Source: Bicyclus anynana
Lineage: Eukaryota; Arthropoda; Insecta; Lepidoptera; Nymphalidae
Length of the DNA: 64,000 bases
Assembly: GCF_947172395.1 (NCBI RefSeq)
Contig: NC_069084.1
Location: 7,813,107 to 7,877,106, forward strand
Direction: 5' to 3'
The notes under the pieces are model-generated. The model ran no database searches. It was not told the DNA's origin and was given only the letters and a program-made list of their open reading frames with translations. This document shows, piece by piece, positions 11,161 through 25,300 of the stretch (positions within the stretch are counted from its first letter, which is position 1; the number at the start of each line of letters is the position of its first letter). The position numbers were made by a program, and so were the translations under genes.

Positions 11161-11421
11161 TAAATGAAAATAATGTTTGAAAATCACTCAAATTTTATTT
11201 ATTTTTTCTAGAAAGATGTACTTAGATAATCACCTCAGGTAGTCAACGTGAGTTGCACAAGTTTAATTATGGCAACTGATTGCGTCTGATAGCGTCTCTG
11301 GGGCCTGATGGGAGGCTAATGATATTAGATGTCATTACGCGCACTAACTGGGATAGCATTGCAATTTACAGGTGTGCCTGCTTACGAGTATGAACTGATA
11401 GAATTACTCTTATTTCACTAC

Positions 11422-11815
11422 TAGCGGACGCCCGGGGCTTCGTCCGTGTGGAAATCAATATAAACTTTCAACCCCTATTTCACCACTTTAGAGGTTGGAT
11501 TTAAAAAAAAATTGAATTACATTACATTTCGTATATTTTATATGATTTGTGGACAGATTTTTATAACTGAAACTCTAAAAATGATGGACTTTCCATACAA
11601 ACTTTCAAAAAGAAAAAAAAAACTTTTTTTTTATTTCGTACTAGCAGACGGTCCGAGGTTTCACCCACGTACTCCGTTCCCGTACGAATGCGGGATTAAA
11701 ATATAGCCTATGATACTCACAAATAAAGTTAAATACCTACTTTTCTTACAAGATTTGTCAAAATTGATTCAGTAGATCTAGAGATTACCCACTACAACCT
11801 CACAAACTTTACCTC
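11422..11815 (-). repeat. Two inverted Helitron-like fragments
   Basis: CTAGCGGACGCCCGGGGCTT at 11422 and CTAGCAGACGGTCCGAGG at 11641 are inverted 3' ends. The second continues through TATAGCCTATGATACTCAC to CAAACTTTACCTCTTTAT at 11815. Confidence 0.5.
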
Positions 11816-12204
11816 TTTATCAACCGAAGAAAAACGGAGAGGTTAAGGTTAACAATTCGACGTGTACCTATATGTTTTTTTTATTTATGAACATGTAACT
11901 TTTTACTGAATAGCCTAATTTTGATATTTTTTTTAAATTAGAAAGGGTATATGACGAATGATGTCCTATATAAATTTGGAAAAAACATTCCAACCCTAAG
12001 GGTAAGAAAACAGGGGATGAAGTAATTCTGGTTGGTACTATAATTCTGTTTTAGTCGAGACTTGTACTAGTACTGCCCCTTCTACTTTATATACCTAAGA
12101 ACCACCAAATGACACTACAGTCAAGCCTTAAATTATCAAAGAAAATAAATAATATAGAAGTCTATAAGCACCTAGTTTACTTAAGACTGTCCGCTTTAGC
12201 AAAT

Positions 12205-12285
12205 TGCAATCTGACCCCTCTAATTTTATTCTCCGGTCAGATTGCCTGTAACGAGGGTAGGTAATAGGGCCCGGTAGTAGGATGA
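12205..12285. repeat. Short repeat shared with 13595-13685
   Basis: GCAATCTGACC, CTCCGGTCAGATTGCCTGTA and GGGTAGGTAATAGGGCCC have close matches at 13595-13685 (CTCGGTCAGATTGCTTGTTA, GTGGGTAATGAGGCCC). Non-coding. Confidence 0.5.
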
Positions 12286-12497
12286 TTTCAAATTTTTATA
12301 CGGCTTTTTGAAATTTTATTTCAATAGACGTAAGATAATTTTAATGGTTCTTAATTTTGTCAGTATAAATAAGTGATTATTTATTATTACCTCAGAAAAC
12401 ACTGTATTTTGAAATTATTACTTACGTTGTAACAAAATTTTAACAAGTGTATACTACTTGTAATTGATATAAACCAGAGCTGGACTAATTAAGAAAA

Positions 12498-12578
12498 CCT
12501 CAATCAGCCCAGCCGGGAATCGAACCCAGGACCTCCGTCTTATAAATCCACCACGCACACCACTGCTCCACGAAAGCT
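12498..12578 (-). repeat. tRNA-derived SINE head
   Basis: On the minus strand it reads GTGGAGCAGTGGTGTGCGTG, a Pol III A-box-like region, then GGAGGTCCTGGGTTCGATTC, a B-box. It resembles a tRNA but has no proper cloverleaf, so I call a SINE and not a tRNA gene. Confidence 0.7.
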
Positions 12579-13204
12579 GTCAAAAAGAGGCCGGAGGTTA
12601 TCTTCCGACACTTTCCATTCAAAAAAGTAACATCTGTCTATATTCTCTAACACGTGTCTCACGCCACCCTTAATGGAACCTCCACGTGTACCAGCCAAGG
12701 CAGCATACCCTCTAGCGGCGGAAGCATATTAATTGACGGGCCCTGTATTCTCACGACCCTTTGGAAATTATTCTTTGTTTGAAAAGGAAAAATAACTCTT
12801 TTCTTTTTTATACTTTCGTTCACTATGATTAAAAAAACAGAATATAGCTACACAATTAAGTCAAAAATAACCAAAATAACCCACAAACAAACACACGCTT
12901 TTTGAAAATAACTAAACTATGCTGGGGCGTAGCTACCCTCGGACTACAGGCTTAGACCATTTAAATAACAGGACCTGCCTCGCTAACCGTTACCCCTCTG
13001 GTAAAGATCAAAAATCTATGATCTAACGCGTTTATTAAAACTTTTGCTATAGAATCGATGTTCCATTTATGTAATCGTTTTCGTCGTGTAAAGAGCTCCC
13101 TAAAAATGCCGGTTTGTGTAATTAAATGGCATAAAGAACGGCTAAAAACTTGTATTTTAGTAAAAGATGGAGTAACGTTTCATTTGAAACTATTTAAACC
13201 TTAA

Positions 13205-13455
13205 TTTTATCAAATCTATATATATATATTTAAAAATGAATTGCTGTTCGTTAGTCTCGCTAAAACTCGAGAACGGCTGAACGGATTTATCTTATCTTGG
13301 TCTTCAAATGTTCGTGGAGGTATAGGGACCCTTTTCTATTTTCCATACAAACGTTTAAGAGTCAAGGGGTAGGGTATGGTAGGGGTAGAGTAGTGTAGCG
13401 TAGGGTTAGGGAAGAAGTGCACATAAGTCAAAGCGAAGCTTGAACGGGTCCACTA
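13205..13455 (+). repeat. Helitron-like repeat with GGGTA units
   Basis: Starts in TCTATATATATATAT, continues with CTAAAACTCGAGAACGGCTG, GTCAAGGGGTAGGGTATGG repeats and ends GGGTCCACTAGT. Internal GGGTA-rich stretch of about 50 bases. Confidence 0.55.
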
Positions 13456-13894
13456 GTTTGTAATAAAAACAATTTATAAAAAGAATCGATTCTTTTAATA
13501 TTGTTATAATTAAATATGTTAATATTGTTAATAATTTTATTTAACTTATACGTAAAGCCATCCAGTCCGAAGCCACATACGCGAGCGCTGCCCATGGAAA
13601 ATTGCAATCCCGTCCCGTATAATTGTATTTCTCGGTCAGATTGCTTGTTACGGATCACCTACGGGTGTGGGTAATGAGGCCCGATGTGATTTCATTTTAA
13701 CTCTAACAGCTTTTTGCTATCAAATCAAATTTGGCTGCAATTAAAATTATTTACGCCTCAAAATTCTGAACACATTTTAAATTTGGTGGTAAAACACGAA
13801 TATTCTATATTTTATGACTTTCTAAATAACTAATTAACACCAAAAATAGTAATGAATTAATATCATTAATTTTTATTTTGTGTGACAATATCTA

Positions 13895-14122
13895 TATATA
13901 TTATAGAAAGTCGTGTTAGTTACTACACTTATAACTCAAGAACGGCTCAACCGATTTAGCTGAAAATTGGCAGGGAGGTAGTTTAGAGCCAGGAGAAGGA
14001 CATAGGATACTTTTTACTTTTTTTTATTATTTTTTTATATACTGTTTTTTACGGGTAGGGTAGAGGTAGTTGAAAGTTTAAATCGAAATCACGCGGACGA
14101 AGTCGCGGGCGTCCGCTAGTAT
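13895..14122 (+). repeat. Helitron-like repeat with GGGTA units
   Basis: ATATATTATAGAAAGTCGTG through CTCAAGAACGGCTCAACCG, GGGTAGGGTAGAGGTAG and CACGCGGACGAAGTCGCGGG to GTCCGCTAGT. Confidence 0.65.
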
Positions 14123-14635
14123 AAAATAATTCAATAAAATCCAAAATACAAAATATAGCACATGAAAACTTCATAAAGAATGGTTAAATATTAATAGATA
14201 AGTTAGTTATTTATGGAATTTGCCTTTAATTTTGGAAATAAAATAATACATTATAAAACCTAATCTAACTTATCCTAATAGCTATGCAAATTATACCGAC
14301 ACGGATATATAAAACGGCGGCAAAATACCATCTGCATTTCCGTCTTTACATAAAAACATAATCTTTTGAATACTTCGTCTTTCTGGTTCCTTGTTTTATG
14401 TTAATAATTTTCTTTTTTTTCTGTTGTATATATGTTTTGTGACGTCTTAATTCTTTGTTATTTGTGTAATTCGTGTAATTTAAGTCTTTACCAACCTTTA
14501 ATATGTAAATGTATTCTGTCCCAAATAAATTTAAAAAAAAATACCTCAATACCATATATACCTTGATGATAATCTCAATACCAAATTTTAGCTAATTCGG
14601 TTCAGTAGTCGATGCGTCAAAGAGTAACAAATATT

Positions 14636-14796
14636 CATATCATCAAAATCTCGGAAACCATAGATTTTTTCGGGATAAAAAGTAGCCTATGTGTTAATCC
14701 AGAGCAGAATCTATTGCCAAATCGTTTCAGTAGTAGCGGCGTTAAAGAGTAATAAACATCCACACAAACTTTCACGTTTATAATATTAGTAGCATT
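14636..14796 (-). repeat. Inverted Helitron-like repeat
   Basis: Reverse orientation: GGGATAAAAAGTAGCCTATG, TTAATCCAGAGCAGAATC, AGTAGTAGCGGCGTTAAAGA and TTTATAATATTAGTAG. Confidence 0.55.
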
Positions 14797-15926
14797 TTTC
14801 TCTTTTAGTTTCGTGTTACGTTAATTTTTTAAAGTAGATTGTATTTTTTTTAATAATTATGTGTTACCACTACTACAAAAATTGATATAAATATACTGAA
14901 GTAAATAAACATACTAAAATAAGTTTTCCATACATAAATATAGGTATAGTGGAGGGTCAAACATGATATTCACGGTTAACTGCCCAATATCTGCGAGGTT
15001 CCCCTTGTCTGAAATTGTTAATGGCTGCCTAGCAACCTCCGTCCATTTCCGTATACCGTAATTACGATTGGTATTTGGCGTACGTGCAATTGCTGATATT
15101 AGATCGTACCATACGTAATTAGGTAATTAACGTGAAGATTCGTGTTTACAAAATACCAAGAATTTCCTTACCTCTGCACCATACAAGTCTTAGGAGCGTC
15201 TTTGAAGAATTACTATGTTCGACATCGTTAGTAAAATTCAATATATGAAATTTCTCAGAAGTGGTTTAAAAACACAAGAAAACCAAATTCTGATTTACAA
15301 TATTTGTCAGGACAGTTTAATTATTAAATTAAATCGAAATGTAACCAAAATAAAACAGATTTCTCTATTTTCTTTCTCTCTACGAGACAGAGAGACATTC
15401 TACCTGCCTACTTCAGCGTAATTTGAAAATGATTACACCACGAGAGATGTTGGTGGATCGACTACCAATAATACACTGTAATCTTTGGATCGACCACCTC
15501 TAGAACACTGCCATGGACCGTACGGCGAGCGCGCTCATACTTATCCCACTATTCATGGAAACAACTAGCGGCACCTAGCCACAGCGCGAGCTAACTGAAT
15601 GATTCCGACAATAGTCGAGTGACGTCATATCTGTCTCAGACTTCTATTTCCTACAATTTCCTTGTGATGCTAAAATTGTTGAAACCTATAAGTCAATCTC
15701 TCTTGAACCGAATGGAAAAGACTAACTAGCACGAATATATTAATGTTAGAATGCGTAATTAATGTCATAAAACGTTATTTATGTTACAAAACCTATGAAT
15801 GTCAAAATATCTAAATGTTAGCTCATCAAGTTGACTAAGATGACTTATACCTAACTACATTTAGGTAGAAAGTTTTCAAATGAAAGTCATACATTGCTCA
15901 GTTTAAAAGCTTTACATTGTCTGACG

Positions 15927-16172
15927 GCCTCCGTGGCGCAGTGGTATGCGCGGTGATTATACAAGACGGAGGTCTAGGGTTCGATCCCCAGCTGGGTCGA
16001 TTGAGGTTCGTACCAGTCCAGCAAAGACGTACCGCCATGCGAGTATGCGTTCGGGTACGATGTCGTGTATAAACCAAAAGGGGTTTAGATTTTCATCCTC
16101 CTCCTAACAAGTTAGCCCGCTTTTTAGATTGCATCATCACTTACCATCAGGTGAACTTGTAAAGAATAAAAA
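15927..16172 (+). mobile_element. Full-length tRNA-derived SINE
   Basis: GGCCTCCGTGGCGCAGTGGT is a Pol III A-box head and GGTTCGATCCCC a B-box. The body follows (TGTCGTGTATAAACCAAAAG, TTGCATCATCACTTACCATC) and the element ends in an A-rich tail, ACTTGTAAAGAATAAAAAAA. The best-preserved SINE of its family in the window; it sits just upstream of the first confident Dscam exon. Confidence 0.85.
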
Positions 16173-16246
16173 AAAAACTATCATATACTGTGTTCAGCTG
16201 CAATCGTTTTATATTTTCTTCTTATGAGTTTTTAATCTTTTCCCAG

Positions 16247-16344
16247 GTCTAGACCGAAGAAAAAGAATACGAAGAGGATTGTCTGACAACCGCGTGATCA
16301 TCACCCATCACTTTACCGAGAGAACTGTCACTCCTGGCGGTGAT
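16247..16344 (+). CDS. Dscam exon: Ig4-Ig5 linker and Ig5 start
   Basis: Acceptor TTTTTAATCTTTTCCCAG, donor GTCAGT. Incoming phase 1, outgoing phase 0. Codes GLDRRKRIRRG, a strongly basic linker with a furin-like RRKR, then FTERTVTPGGD, matching the first strand of Dscam Ig5. Confidence 0.85.
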
Positions 16345-19300
16345 GTCAGTACTTTTACTTTCCTTCATTAGTTCATAACTTACTTGTATACTATATTTAT
16401 TATTATGTGATAACTCAAGAGGCGGATAAACAAATGCACTAAATGCCTGCAACGCATAGCAGTAACTACCTCTGTAACGCAAATGTACATTGGCGTCGTG
16501 AATCACTTAATATCAGGTGATCCGCATATTCAATTGCCTGCTATTACTGTAAAAATCATGTATAAAAAATAGCAATGGACAGAATGCAATGCAATAAAGT
16601 TGCTAAGAGTTAAACTAAACTTAAAGTAAGCAACTCAAGAAAACTACTGTTATACCATCAACAAAATGTATGTCTTTCAGATCAGCATGCAATGCTCTGC
16701 CACCGGGGACCGACCACCGCAGTTTGTGTGGGAAAGAGATGGCGTCACTATGTCCAGTAACACTGATCCGAGGTAGTAGATAATAATCCATCCAGGTAGT
16801 AAATAAAAATAAAGAATATTATAAACGCGAATGTTTGCATGGATGTTTGGATGTTTGTTATTCTTTAACGCCGCTACTACTGAAGCGATTTGGCTGAAAT
16901 TTGGAATGGAAATGGATTTTACTCTGGATTAACATATAGGCTACTTTTTATCCCGAAAAAAATGCATCATGCATCCATGGTTTCCCGAGATTTGCGAAAA
17001 CTGATGATTTTAATGATATGAATGTTTGTTACTCTTTCACGCCTCGACTACTTAACCGAATTAGCTGAAATTTGGTATTAAGATATATTATAGCATGGAT
17101 TAACACATAGGCCACTTTTTATCCCGGAAAAATCCATGGTTCCCGAGGGATTTGTGAAAAACTAAATTCCACGCGGACGAAGTTGCGGGCGTCCGCTAGT
17201 AAGTAATAAAATAATTTTTATTAGTATTGATTTAAAATTATTTTTCATAATTCCTTAGTCATGGTCACGCTTTAATTTGAAAACGATTTAACCTATTTCA
17301 TTATTTCAAGGGTTTATACTAAACAAAAACTTGAGAAAATTTCGCAGCAAATTAGAAAAATTTAAAAACAATTTTTTATGGATGTTTAATTATTCAATCA
17401 CGACGGCTTAATGGTTAACTGATCTGAATGAAATTTGGCACAAAATAGATTATAGACTGTTATAGGTAGCTACTTTTTTTCCCGATATTTGGACAGGAAT
17501 AGAATCAACGCAAGTAAAACCGTGGATCACAGATAGTTCATTAAAGAGCGTTATTTTTTACAGGTACGCCTTAGGCCAAGTGATGACATCAGACAATTCA
17601 GTCGTAGCGCAACTGAACATCACCAGAGTAAGAGTAGAAGATGGCGGCTTATACTCCTGCACAGCAAGAGAAGGAGATCATTCCGCCACCCATGAAAACA
17701 GACTCGATGTTTATGGTAAGACTAGCTGACTCCGTGCGGTTTCACCCGCGTGGTTCCCGTTCCCGTAGGAATACGGGGATAATATATAGCCTATAGCCTT
17801 CCACGATAAATGGGCTATCTAATACTGAAAGAATTTTTCAAATCGAACCAGTAGTTCCTGAGATTAGCGCGTTCAATCAAACAAACACACAACTCTTCAG
17901 CTTTATAATATTAGTATAGATATATGAAAATTAAAGCTGAATATTATGTAACTTGGGGAGACTTCAAAAAAAGGTTTTTCTATATCAAAATACTCGTAAG
18001 AAAATCTATATAATTAAATATTTATTACTATTAGATAACCTTCGATAAGCTGAGAAGAGAAACACTGTTTTTGTTATTTGATTACAAATATCAGATGGCA
18101 TTTCGCTAAGCTTATCTGTCGTGTATCTTCCACTTAATACACATTTTTGCTCATCTTTCGTTTTATTATTGAAATTAGTTTAATTTGAATTATTTATAAT
18201 AAAAATATGATTATCAAACGATTTCAAAAAAAAGGAGCAGGTTCTCAGTTCGATGCATATGTTTTTTTAATGTTTGTTACCATACAATTTCGTCATTTAT
18301 AAACCAATTTTGAAAATATCTTTTTTTGTTTAAAAGGGCATACTTCCAGATTGCTTCCATTACATTTTCATGAAAATCGGTTAAGAAATTTTGTGTTAAA
18401 ATCAAAATAACTGAAATGTGTCTTTGAAGTCGATTCCATTTTTATGTTAAAAAGGTTATCTTTCATAATATAAATGACTTCACTGCCACGAAAACAATGA
18501 AAATATTGGGTTTGTCTGACGTCAGTATTTTAACCGATTTTTTTTTTATTCGTCGTCTATTTTCAGGACCTCCGTACATTCGATCATTGCCCCCAATCAA
18601 AGTTCAAAGTGGAGAACCTATTAATTTAAGATGCCCTTTCTATGGATATCCAATAAGGTATTGTATATTATTAAACTTACTAACGAATGTAGTAATTAAT
18701 TATAAATACAATTATTATTACTGCGAGTCTTATACACGAAGAAAAGTTAAGTAACGTTAATATAGACTTATTAAAGTTACTTAACTTTTCTTCGTGATCA
18801 GTAGGGATTGTATTTTTGACAACCGTCAATTACATTTTCTGAGCTTGAACAATTATGGATTTTATAACTTCGAAATTGGTGCAAGTTTGGTATAATGATT
18901 TGCAAGGGCAAGAGTCCTTGAATAAACAAATATATTATCATATCGGACACGTTTTATGATATTACAGTTCGTTTCATGTAGGATGGTGCGGGTGACAGTT
19001 CGTTTCACACTTGCTTGTTTGCCGCGATTTAAGCTAATAGTACGTACTATGAACATCATACAGGCAACTGTCACCGTACCCATGCTATCCGAAAAACACT
19101 TTTTGTTGTGGCATGTTCAATTTAGGATAGAAAAAAAACAATATACTCGTATATGGACAAATTATTAATTAACTATCAATACACTTTTCTAAAAAGTTGC
19201 ACTGATTTTATTACAGTAAAATAGACTGGGAACATAAAGGGAAAACAATAAATTCAAACAACTTATTCCAAAGTCGATATAAAAGGAATCAAAGTCATAC

Positions 19301-22300
19301 AAAAAAGAAAATACGCAGAAGCATTTCCAATATACATGGAATACTTACAATACCAGAAATCAACAAAGAAGACAACGGCGCTGTATATACGTGCATAGTA
19401 ACGTCACCATCTGGTGAAATGGCAAGAAGAGCGTTTGAAATACAAGTGATAGAAGCGCCAATTCTTGAAGATCTCCTACTTGGCAATAACCTTCAAGAGG
19501 GTCAAATAGTTAATATTTATTGCAACGTTCGTAGCGGAGATTTGCCGATACATTTTGAATGGTTGAAAGATGGGAAGAGAATACCCAGCAGCTTAAAAGT
19601 AAGTTTCAATTTATTTAAAGTACATAAAACCAAAGTACATTGTGTCTTCAAAACTTTGCGATAATATTAAAGAGTTATTTCTTTAACTTTAACCAAACTG
19701 TTACTTAATACAATAAAGTTAAAACTTGTTAAATTTTAGGTCGTAGAAAGAAGTTCGGAGCTCTTCAGTGCATTAGTGATAAAAAAAGTGTCGTTAGAAC
19801 ACTGTGGAACTTATACATGCGTCGCTTCTAACCACGTTGCTAAAGTTAATAGATCGACGGAATTGTACATTAAAGGTATTGTATTTTAGGTAATTTACGA
19901 TACGATTTACGAGAAAAAGAATTACCTTGAAAAAATTAAACTATATTTTCAGTGGCACCAAAATGGTTGGAAGAGCCTAATAACTCCTCATTACTTTTGG
20001 GAAGAAGAGGCGCTGTATCTTGTAGTGCCAGTGGATACCCTCAGCCTCAAGTTCACTGGATGAAAAAAGACGGTTTGTACTAAAAATACAATAAGAAACT
20101 AATGATAACTAGCGCCAATAGAAATATAAATCATACCCACCTGACGACGTGATAGTCCAGTGGATATGACCTCAGCCTTCGATTCGCAAGGCGTAGGTTC
20201 AAATCCGATCCGAAGCATGCACCTCCAACTTTTCACTTATATACATTTTAAGAAATTAAATATCACGTGTCTCATCGGCGAAGGAAAAATATCGTGAGGA
20301 AACCTGCATACCTGAGAATTTTCATAATTCTCTACGTATTGAAGTCTGCCAATCCGCATTGGACCAACTTGGTAGACTAATGTCTAGCCCCTCTCATTCT
20401 TAGAGGAGATCGTGCTGAATGGTTAGCCAGGGACTTTTTGCGCGAAAAATGAACCAGCTCTTCTGTTACGAGTCGATGCAGCGATGAAATTATTCGGAGA
20501 TATTTTTTGGCACCACAACTCCATGGCTAACGGATCTCCACGGCAAAAGGAAATTAATATAATCTGTTGGACTTTAAAATTTGACTAAAAGTTAAGGGTG
20601 GAATTTGGATTTGACCAATAGCCACACCTGTTGGTCAAATCGTAAAATATTTATTTAATTTTTCAGCAATGTTAGGAACCTGGCAACCAGTGCTGGAGTT
20701 AGCTGGCGGTGGAATACTAAGCTTGCCCAACGGCACTCTAATAATTGAGGAAGTGTCACTCACAGACGAGGGTCTATATTCTTGTAACGTGGAAAATGGC
20801 GTCGGAACACCGCTCAGTAAAACTGTCTGGATGAGCGTTAACAGTTAGTACCAAATTAAAATAAAATGAAAATCAGCGCATAAGCTCTAGCTGTTTATAC
20901 GTTATGCTGAGCTGGTATCTTTTTCAAGGTTTTCTAGACATAAAAGTGTGGTGTTTGATGTTTCAAGTACTTGGATTTCGATTCGCCCAAGTGGTATAAG
21001 CATCAGATACTAAAATTGTGGTGTATGGCACAGTTTAAAATAAACATTTTTCCTTTGTTTCTCTTTATAATTAATTACTCAGGCTCTACTTTATCAATCA
21101 GGCAGAGTTTTCTCAATAATGTGGCAGGTTTCTTGTAACTTACCCATTATCTAAATTCGTAGTTCACTATGAACCAATGAGTATAAACGTATATTTAAAA
21201 TTCCAGAGCCGGTTCATTTTGAGGTGTCATCGACCAACGTGACGTCAAGACTGGGGCACCCCGTCACATTGGAGTGTCGAGCGCTCGGTGATGATCCTAT
21301 AAGGATTGCTTGGACCCATGATGGCAAAAGTTTGGATTCTTCAAGTCACAGGTACCTCAATGTTTTACTTTCTCTTTGTACAGTATTAGTGCATTATTTA
21401 AATCAATATTTTTAAGGGACTCTTTGTCATATTTTTGACTTGACCAATATTCTAATTTTCTCCAACTAATCGGGAAAGTATTTATTAGAAGTGGTGACAG
21501 GTGTTGATCGAAACAGTCAAACACTTGCCTATATAACATAACAAAATTTGTCTTTGCTTTCCGAGTAGATCGAGAAGCAAATAGATATTCTGCGTTATCA
21601 AAAAGATTTCTCATTTCATTTTCAGAGCAAAACACTCGGAGTCAAAGACTGCTCTCGGTCTAACTTCAACCATCAACGTACAATTCTCTGAGGCGGTGGA
21701 CGCAGGCTTCTACCAATGTCGTGCTAGTAACCCGTACGGCACCGCTGCTTTTAATATATTCCTAACTATACTAGGTGAGTTGTAGCACAATATTTTAAAC
21801 ACACATACGGATCCGAGACTTGGTCGCTAACTATGGGCCTTATTAGAAGGCTCAAAGTCACTCAGCGGGCGAGGGAGCGAGCTATGCTTGGAGTTTCTCT
21901 GCGTGATCGAATCAGAAATGAGGAGATCCGCAGACGAACCAAAGTCACGACATAGCTCAGCGAGTCGAAGTAGTTCGAAGAGCCGATGGACGTTAGGGCC
22001 CCAAGGTGCTGGAATGGCGACCCTGCACCGGAAAGTGCTGTGTTGGTCGACCCCCCATTAGGTGGGCCGAATACATCAAGCGGGTTGCAGGGAGCAGCTG
22101 GATGCTGGCGGCTCGAGACCGTTTTGTTTGGAAGTCCATGCAAGAGACCTATGTCCAGCAGTGGACGTCCATCGGCTGATAATGATGATGTTCGATGATT
22201 TTAAACACTGATAACTTGAGTTAATCAATGAAAATAAAAACTTTTCCAGTACCTTTCTTGATCGTATCTTTGAACAAATTTTGACCGTGGAAATTTTCCA

Positions 22301-25300
22301 TTTTATATTGCAAAAACGCGTCACCAAGCGACTTGTACTTAGGCTGCCTCTCCACCAGAGCGGAGCGAGGGAGCAGATAAACGGACTAAGGAGCGGAGTT
22401 GCAGACTATGATTAATGAATAAATGTTAAATTTAATTTATTTAACCCCGCTCCGCTTTCCCGCTCCGCATACCGGTTTTATATAAATTTTTAAACTAGCT
22501 CGCAAGTCCCTGTTCACTTAAGAGGAGCGGATATTTTGTGGAAACCTATTCGGATATTTTGTGGACTGGCAGCCAAAGACTTACGTCTTGTGACGTGTTT
22601 ATCAAATCAAATATTCAGTGATACACACGTGTTGTAGTACGCGCCAGCTCAAAACGCTGAATCTCTAACCCCGCCGTCTGAGCTCCTCGTGAAGGCAGTA
22701 CTGTCCTGTACAGCACTTAACGAAAATGAAATTCTTTGGCATCTTCGAAGGAACAAATTTCAAAAGCAAATGATGCAGAACCTTCAACCCCTCAATTCTT
22801 AAACAAAATTCTTTCCCATACCAACATTTTCTATTAAGCACCAAACTTGAAAGACTACCGAACGTTCCAGAACCTCCAACCCCGCCATCCGAGCTACGTG
22901 TGGAGTCAGTCCGCTCCCGTACAGCCGTGGTATCGTGGAGGGAAGCACGCGCTCACGCCAAACACTACGCGCTACAATACGCACCAGCACACTACGCAGA
23001 CGCAGGGTGGGAACATGCAGTTAACATCAATGTTACCAGGTAAAAAGCTTGTGCTGGGAGTGAGTATGACATTAATTTAATGGATGAGTATCAAAACCTA
23101 GACGTTAGAGTCCGGCCCCTTATTCAGTAACTTTTCCGATTTAAAGGTATTATAAATAGTATATTTCTTTAGTAACATAAATACAAATTAATACAAGAAT
23201 ACAATACAAAAATGTGTTTTTTTAATATCTTGTTTTTCATTATTGTCTGTCTGTCAGAACTGTATTAGATTATTATACAGCTTTCACAAATATAATGAGT
23301 CAACATGTCTGAAGCAACATTATTAGGGTTCTTAATTAGGATCCAATATGAAAAAAACAATTTTCCAAAAAATATAGTATTTCACGCGGACACGATAAGT
23401 CACAAGCGTTCGCTAGCTGTCATGTATATATGAATGTTAAATATATTTAAGTACTAATCCGTGTAACAGGAAAGAAAACGACATTCGTCAAACCATCGAA
23501 CTTCAGAATCTGCGACCGGCGACTGCATATGTAGTTCGCGTCGCGACGGGCAATGAAGTGGGGGTCAGTCGGTATACCGCCCCCATACATCTCACTACCC
23601 ATGAGGAAGGTAATAAAGTGTCTTTGTAACGCTGCATAAGAGATAAACAGGCTTCTTTTGCCTCATTTTTCCAGTTGTTATCTTATAGAGCTTATCGTGA
23701 CAACCCTTTTGGCTTAAACAGGCTTCTTTTTGCCTCATTGGCCCAGCCGTTATCTTATAGAGCTCATTATGACAGCCCTGGGACAGGTTGCGACATGTTG
23801 AGCTCTTCATTCTTCCAAGAAATTATTACTCCTGCAGTCACTAGGCCTTACTTCTCCGTTCCCCGAGGCCATGTCAAACCTCCTGTCCCAGTCATTACCA
23901 TTAAAATCTGATAGACCACTATCTGCAATGTTAAACATTATCAGTACATAAGAATGTTTATTTTATTGCCTTCCAAACCAAGGATCAAGAATCAAGCAAG
24001 GATAAGCCTCCCGCCTTATATTGTTTTCGGTTTGGAGGTTATAACCATTATAGGCTTAATTGTCATTAGACTGTAAAGATCATTTGTCTTTTTAATAATT
24101 GTGCACTCTTGGCAATATAGTCGTAGATGTTAAGACATTATAGCGTCCAATATCTATATAAAATTTTTGGTGGTAGCTTGCGTTGTGGGAATTGTAATAC
24201 TTCGCCACGGTTATGATGCCACCTTAACAAGTCTATAAAATCACCGAATAATTCTTGCAAATTAATTTCAGCTCCAACATCTCCGCCTATAAACATCCAA
24301 GTGGAACAAACAGAAAACCCTGGGGAGTTATTTCTATCGTGGTCACCGCCACCTAAAGACAGCCATAACGGAGTCATAACCGGATACCACATAAAAGCCG
24401 TTCCACAAAATATTGGGCCTGGTAATCATCATCACATAATTATTAGTGGATAATATTATCTATAATGAGTTAGTTAATGTAGAATTTTGTGTCCAGTTTC
24501 AGACGATGGTGAAACACGAAATGTTAAAGTGTCACAACTATCCGGAAAACAAGAAACAACTATCAGTGGTCTCCTAAAAAATACAAGGTAGTATTCTCAC
24601 TTACAATTTTACACCATTGAAATGATTTTTTATTAAAAGAACAATCTCAAAACCGAATTACTAATATGTGATATAGCTAACTGCCTTGTCAGTCTATCTA
24701 GTCTAGCTAACTTTCGGTTAGCTTGTGCGTATTCGGATTATGAGCTCCTTTTTCCGAATCCTTGGTTGGCTTATATTGAGTTTCTTCTACCAAAATTTTT
24801 TATTGCAAACGCAGTTCTGAATTAGGTGTTTAAGCATTGCTTAGTATGACGTATCGGGTAGCAGCGACAGTGATTGTACCATCATTTTGTGGTAGAGGAT
24901 ACACCTGGAGCAGGTCCCAGGACTTGTGACCTTGAGAGTAAGTTTAAGGGATGCCTTTAGAACGCATAAACACTCACCTTCACTGCCCGACATGTTCTTC
25001 ATGCCCACACTAAACAATTTATGATCAATAATTACCTACAACACCAAACATTATTGCCTAAAACCACTAACACGACTGGCAGCGTGACGATGTCCACACT
25101 GTCTAACAAACAACTGAGCTCAAGTCATCAAATACCCTCTTATTTATACCAACAATGATAGCTCCCCTCAACAAAAACATAGATGACTGTTAATACCACC
25201 CGCAATCAAGAATATTGTAACATTAGGGCATCCCGTCTAGGGGGACCAGAGACGATCGACAAAAAAATAGTAACTAGGTATTTCGAAATCCGCGCGATCG

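Noticed and set aside
12498..12578. tRNA-like sequence (also at 15927, 26668 and 39155)
   Set aside because: Has A and B boxes but is continuous with SINE bodies or lacks a complete acceptor stem; not called as tRNA genes.
21986..22327. Overlapping plus and minus frames around 22000-22300
   Set aside because: Fall within the decayed LINE 3' end; frames are broken remnants or antisense shadows.
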